A DNA stretch of 64,000 nucleotides from contig CM051461.1 in the NCBI GenBank assembly GCA_028095005.1, positions 43,388,812-43,452,811 of the forward strand, read 5' to 3'. Below the pieces are notes generated by a model. That model saw only the letters and a program-made list of their open reading frames with translations, ran no database searches and was not told where the DNA came from. The translations under genes were made by a program, and so were the position numbers. Numbering within the stretch: position 1 is the stretch's first letter; every line of letters begins with the position of its first letter. This DNA is from Rhynchospora pubera. Its lineage: Eukaryota; Streptophyta; Magnoliopsida; Poales; Cyperaceae. Positions 59,276 through 64,000 of the stretch are shown here, in pieces.

Positions 59276-60697
59276 TAAATAATTCCCGAAATTATTTTAT
59301 ACAGAAATTCAGACGCAAAAAATTTTAATAGAAAGAATTATTTACTTTTTTTTTAATAAGAAGAAAGTTCGAACGCGTTTTATAAAAGCGTACAGTCTCT
59401 CTCCTTCGTACGCGTTTATAAAACGCGCTCGAAGGCTTCGAACGCGTTTTATAAACGGGTAGGAATGAGAGAGCTTCAGTTACGCCTGAAAAGGCTGGTC
59501 AGACTTTCGTACGCGTTTATAAAACGCGTTGGGAGCCTTCGAGCGCGTTTTATAAACGGATAGGAAGGCGTAAATTTTTCGAAATTGAGTTATTACCATT
59601 TTTTTTCAAAATTAATAGAAAAATTAATGTGAAAATTTAAGTTAAATTTATTTTTAAGATTAAGATTAAATTTACAATTTTTAAAATATCACATTTAATT
59701 TCATATTAATCTTATTTAAAAATGACATTAGAATATTAATTTTGACATTAATATCATTTTGTTTGAATAACTATCAAGAAAGTCACTTAATTTACTGCAT
59801 TTCTCTTTTTAATGATTAATTTATGATTTTAAAAACTTTTTTAGTAGTTTAGAGTGGTTTTTAGATTTGCAAACTTTCAAAGTGAATTTTGGAGGTCTAG
59901 AGAGCGTTTTTTGGCTCCGAAAATGGTCGTTACGGGGTTTCACCCCGGTAACATGTGTAGATCTCGTCGCCAGCTTTCCGGATTGTCCTCGATCACCCCA
60001 AACGGACATTCCTATCAAAAGTTAAGCCTGTTTAAAGTTTTAATGTTCAAAATTGTTTTAAAAATTTATATTTTAATTATTTCCATATTATATATTATTT
60101 GATTATATATATGGCTAACATAAAATAAAAAAAGAGAAGAGACTACAATTCAAAAGATAAGTATGTAAAATTACAGGGTCGTCGGTGAATAATTATTCAA
60201 ACAAAATGATATTATACACATGTTCAAACAAAAAAAATGTGCAATTAAATGCATCTTTAATTGGAAATAAAATTTTGATACATCTATTTAATACATCTTT
60301 AATTGGAAATAAAATTTTGAGAATTTTGTAAATAAGAAACATGCAGGGACCTTATTGCAAAATATTATTTTTAATAAGTTAAATGTTTTGGTTTGAATGA
60401 AAAATATGAAAAACTAATAACACGTTTATAAAACGCGCTCGAAGGCTCCGAACGCGTTTTATAAACGCGTACGAAGGTCTGACCAGCTTTTTCAGGCGTA
60501 ACTGAAGCTCTCTTCTTACCCGTTTATAAAACGCGTTCGAAGCCTTCGAGCGCGTTTTATAAACGCGTACGAAGGAGAGAGACTGTACGCTTTTATAAAA
60601 CGCGTTCGAACTTTCTTCTTATTAAAAAAAAATAAATAATTCTTTCTATTAAAATTTTTTGCGTCTGAATTTCTGTATAAAATAATTTCAGAAATAA
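59276..60697. mobile_element. Large foldback element with ACGCGTTTTATAAACGCGT arrays
   Basis: About 1.42 kb with inverted arms of about 280-300 bases (59276-59575 and 60419-60697). From the outside in: GAAATTATTTTATACAGAAA, TTCAGACGC, AAGTTCGAACGCG, then a series of GCGTTTATAAAACGCG palindromes separated by GAAGGCTTCGAACG-like spacers and GCTTCAGTTACGCCTGAAAA. The same order in reverse closes the element. The centre (59580-60415) is AT-rich, with a small patch of coding-like GC at 59860-60020, and encodes nothing recognisable. No target duplication could be fixed. Confidence 0.82.
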
Positions 60698-61371
60698 TTC
60701 GTCGGTTTACAAAAAATGTCAGAAAGTATATAAAGAGTGAGAATGCTAATAATTATAACATTCCTTTTGCAGTAATTAAGAAGTATTTAGAGAAATTTAA
60801 GAAGTAATTGAGATGATTAATTATGACATTTTCACATTTGAAGTATAATTACCTAAAGGAGACCAAGAGTCAAGAGCTAAACCTTTGCTTTGTGGAAAAA
60901 TCAATTACGTTATTAACTTAATTTTGGAGAAACTTTTGTAATAATATGAGCTTGCGTCTAATTAAAAGGTAGTCAGGAAAAAAAATCCAGTTAAACAGAA
61001 TTATTCGAAGCTGCATAATTTTTTTACACATATTAATTTAAGATATACATTAAAAATATTAGTAACTAAAAGTTCATGAATTAGAATTGTAGAGCGAGAA
61101 AGCAGGTTTTCTGAGTATGCAAATTAGTATCTCTCTTTTCATTAAGTTGCTAGGTTAGATAATTGTTTTCGTGTATTATGAAAATTGTATTTACATATTT
61201 TTTGTAACTATTTTAGAATCTCAAGACCAAAGCACAAATTACATGTGCATTTTAGTGAAAAACCATTTCGTTTAAAGAACCGTTTGCAAACCGTCTGATC
61301 AAAATATTACAGTTCAGTTTTTTTTTCATCAGTCCAATAAAAGAGGTTGAACACGCTTTTTTTTTTAATAA
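60698..61371. other. Intergenic, AT-rich
   Basis: No gene or RNA recognised. Confidence 0.5.
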
Positions 61372-62414
61372 CTAGCAGCAGTGCCCGCTCAATGTGCGGG
61401 CAGACTTCAAATGCAAAAAAATATTATTTTGACATGAATATAGTTTGATAATTTTAATATTAGTTAACTTAAATTCGATCTATTTTTTTTTTATCCATGG
61501 TTGTTACTTCTTATAATTAAACTATAAATGCTGCTTGATTCTTGTTCTCTCAAATATTTCCCCTGGCTTCGTCAAGTACGCAAGACTGATACAAAATATT
61601 ATGTTTATTTAATTTTATAAATAAAGGGAAAAAAGGATTACATATATACAGACATTATGTCCATTCTTGATTGGAGTTTTTATATATGCAGGTAACCTTA
61701 GTGAATAAAATTAAGAAATTATTTTTCCAGGTCGTAAAAATGATTTGGCGCGATCACTATTTTTGTTTTTGTGCTTAAAAAGGAATTACATATGGTCACC
61801 AAAATAATAGGGCGCATGATCTTTATTTTTATTATTTGTGCTTAAAAAATAATTGCATATGGCGCAGTATCACTATTTCCATTTTCTCATGATATTATCA
61901 AATCACAATTAGATTATATAAGAGAGTCAATTAGAGAGAAGTGAGAAAGCAAGGATCTTTGATGCTAGATCACACTATATCTATTCAATATCTTTTTTTA
62001 GTAAATCAAGACAATTATCAAATTGAAAAATAAATACGATTGTAGCAAAATGAATCATCTGGCACAAAAAATAAAATGTATGGGGATATATTCAAATGAG
62101 AAAAAGAAACTACTTTCTTCTCTATACACTAACTTTGCTATCAATTTCAATATATTCGACTAACAATGTATCAACGGTTTAAGACACATATTCATATGCG
62201 CCACAATGAAGGTTCAACTTGGAATGATATTACTAATTTTATCTCCATTCATAAAAAAAATGTAAGATTGCATAGAAAAATTAAACCTATCTATCTATAT
62301 TTACATTTATCCAAAATTGAAACACAAATGACATATTGCTTTAATTTGAGAAAAGATACAGGATATACAGACTCAATTGAGAGAGATCAGTAGTAGTATG
62401 TATTATGGTAGAGA
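61372..62414 (-). mobile_element. Candidate non-autonomous Helitron (about 1.04 kb)
   Basis: The minus-strand 3' end is well formed: hairpin TGCCCGCACATTGAGCGGGCA (stem of 7 GC-rich pairs, 61382-61402), then 6 bases, then CTAG (61372-61375) and host T. The best 5' partner is TCTCTACCATAATAC at 62414 with host A before it. The interior is AT-rich with no Rep/helicase frame. The 3' end is convincing; the 5' end is inferred. Confidence 0.6.
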
Positions 62415-62482
62415 TTATTTCACACCCCTAGTCATGCCCCCGTAAGCACATCAACAAATAAGGCATTTTTGCACATCCCTCT

Positions 62483-62722
62483 TCAGATCCCGTTTCTTTT
62501 TAGCATCCTCTCTTCATTTTTTTCATCAGAATCTTCTCGAGTTGCTTGATAGACTCTAACAACATCTCTCTTCACATAATCCTCATGTTCTGGTGTGGCA
62601 ACTGAAGCAGTGTCGGTGGTTGGTTCAATTGTTTCCTACTAAGACATAGTAGATGTTTCTTCAACCTAACCAGTGGTCAGGTCGAGATGCCAAGCAATGA
62701 TTGTTGCTCTCCTCTCTATAAC
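62483..62722 (-). pseudogene. Decayed exon of an unrecognised protein gene
   Basis: After a TTTTGCAG acceptor the frame reads VIERRATIIAWHLDLTTG, then TAG, VEETSTMS, then TAG TAG, then a long open part (IEPTTDTASVATPEHEDYV, VRVYQATREDSDEKNEERM) to TGA. Three premature stops in an otherwise coherent frame mark a pseudogene. The parent family is not recognised. No neighbouring exons were found within the window. Confidence 0.45.
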
Positions 62723-62729
62723 CTGCAAA

Positions 62730-64000
62730 ATTAAAAATAAAAACAAAGATATTGGATAGTTTTTTTTTTATCTAAAACTGATTTTGTAATATCCCTTTTT
62801 TCTTATGCATATAAAAATGGTACCCCGTACCCTACTTAGCATGACAATAAAAGGGCAGTTATTTGAGGACTATTTTAGGTTAAATGGTTAATAATTACCA
62901 TGGTTTAAGAACAGTAAACCTCTGAGAATGTCAACAGAAGTTATTCTATAAATTGAAGTTTTAAGTATAAAAAAAAAAGAGAAGACAATGGCACTGTTTC
63001 CGCCAACAAAAGACCTGCAGTAAAAAAAGAGGTCTCACCTTACTTCTCAATAGCACTGTTCTCTGCCAGAAAGTTTCTGCAGCTCAACTACAAATGACCG
63101 AAAATTTCAATAAAACTGAAGGTGGTGCTAGGGTTTAAATCGGTGGGAATAAATTTTCTTAGCACATTAGTTGTATGAGAAAATATTTGCATGAGAAATT
63201 GAAAACAAGTTGCCAACCAGTTAATTTTGCATTATGTAATAGATATTGTATCTAAACAATAGCGTTAAATGTTGGAAACAAATTGACTACGCATGTCAAA
63301 ATTGGAAACAAATTGATTACGCATGTCAGTGATTGATACAAAATATATACTATTATTTATGATACAAAATGAAAACAAATTGGAAATATATCCTGAAAAT
63401 TGGAAACAAATTATTTGAGGTTCGTACAACACCCCACTGCTTCGTTAGTGCATTGAGAAGAGAAGATCTTCCAACATTTGACCTGCCTAAAAGACCAATC
63501 AAATTATGCATTTAAATAGTAATATATATTTTTTTTTGTATGATTTCATAACTCGCATGGTGTGGCTTAGTTTTCCGTCAAATTTATATTTTAAGGCTTA
63601 GAATGGGAACTGTAAGCCTCATATATGAAAAAATAGCAGGAAGATATAAAAAAATAATTGTCAAACCAAAACATCCAACACAGATTAGTCTCACAAGTCA
63701 CAAATGGTAGTAAGGTGTTTAACTGGTCTGGAAAAGAGTAGAAGACTACAAATAGAACCCAATCAAGTAATTTGAAATCAACACAACAGATCCAGTAAAT
63801 TATAAAATTTAAGTAATATATTAATAAATTTATTTGTTGTTGGTTAAACATTTTCTCTCGATTTGCCGATTTGCAAAACAACACAGAAACCCTTAAAACT
63901 AACATCTCTTCTTAGTGCTTTATAGCTAGATTTATTGAAGAATGGATTAAAGCAAGTGTGGCACTTAGTTTGGAACTTCAAGAGATTGTTTTGGTCTAGT
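62730..64000. other. Intergenic to window end
   Basis: AT-rich. A short repeat (AATTGGAAACAAATTGA) occurs at about 63279, 63300 and, partly, 63398. No gene recognised; open frames at the right edge are not supported. Confidence 0.45.

Overview
This is a nuclear window from a flowering plant: AT-rich, with long intergenic stretches, GT-AG introns, eukaryotic tRNA-Asp genes and many small transposable elements. Three protein genes are recognisable. On the plus strand, a complete 15-exon gene for the plastid ADP-glucose pyrophosphorylase large subunit (48925-55477) carries out the committed step of starch synthesis. On the minus strand lie a MATH-BTB (BPM-type) gene (31983-33108), a probable CUL3 substrate adaptor with a shortened C-terminus, and a short plastid bL31-like ribosomal protein gene (29451-31225). 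A small intronless, GC-rich ORF with a CxxC...CxxC zinc motif (24379-24768) may be a fourth gene. The species cannot be named from the sequence; the MATH-BTB and large-subunit sequences look to me closer to monocot-type members, but this is weak.

Layout. 1-13.8 kb is gene-poor, with MITEs, a short tandem duplication and a diffuse retrotransposon-like block (about 6.0-9.4 kb). 13.9-33.1 kb is dominated by an old segmental duplication. Copy A (13.9-18.7 kb) and copy B (23.2-30.8 kb) are collinear. Each has a zinc-motif ORF (broken in A), a tRNA-Asp (intact in A, ruined in B) and the last exon of the bL31-like gene. The 3' flank of the MATH-BTB gene (31.4-32.0 kb) is repeated at 27.4-28.2 kb, so the MATH-BTB/bL31 neighbourhood was once partly tandem. 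Later insertions (a solo LTR and a hAT-type MITE) can be dated as younger than the duplication because the sister copies have empty sites. 33.6-48 kb is intergenic, with a second intact tRNA-Asp, a recent tandem duplication and several foldback MITEs with clear target-site duplications. 48.2-55.5 kb is the ADP-glucose pyrophosphorylase gene. 55.5-64 kb is again repeat-rich, with a complete small Helitron, a 5'-truncated RTE-type LINE with a perfect 18-bp target duplication, a 1.4-kb foldback element, a second Helitron candidate and a decayed exon.

The genes do not form a pathway. The large subunit needs a small subunit encoded elsewhere. The bL31-like protein would join the plastid ribosome, and MATH-BTB proteins feed targets to cullin-3 ubiquitin ligases. 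No new defence-like or operon-like system is visible. The most informative structures are the A/B duplication with differential decay, the unusual acidic tail exon on the bL31-like gene, the regulatory-type changes in the large subunit, and a set of hAT-type MITEs filled with short CGTTTC-like or ACACGAC-like arrays.
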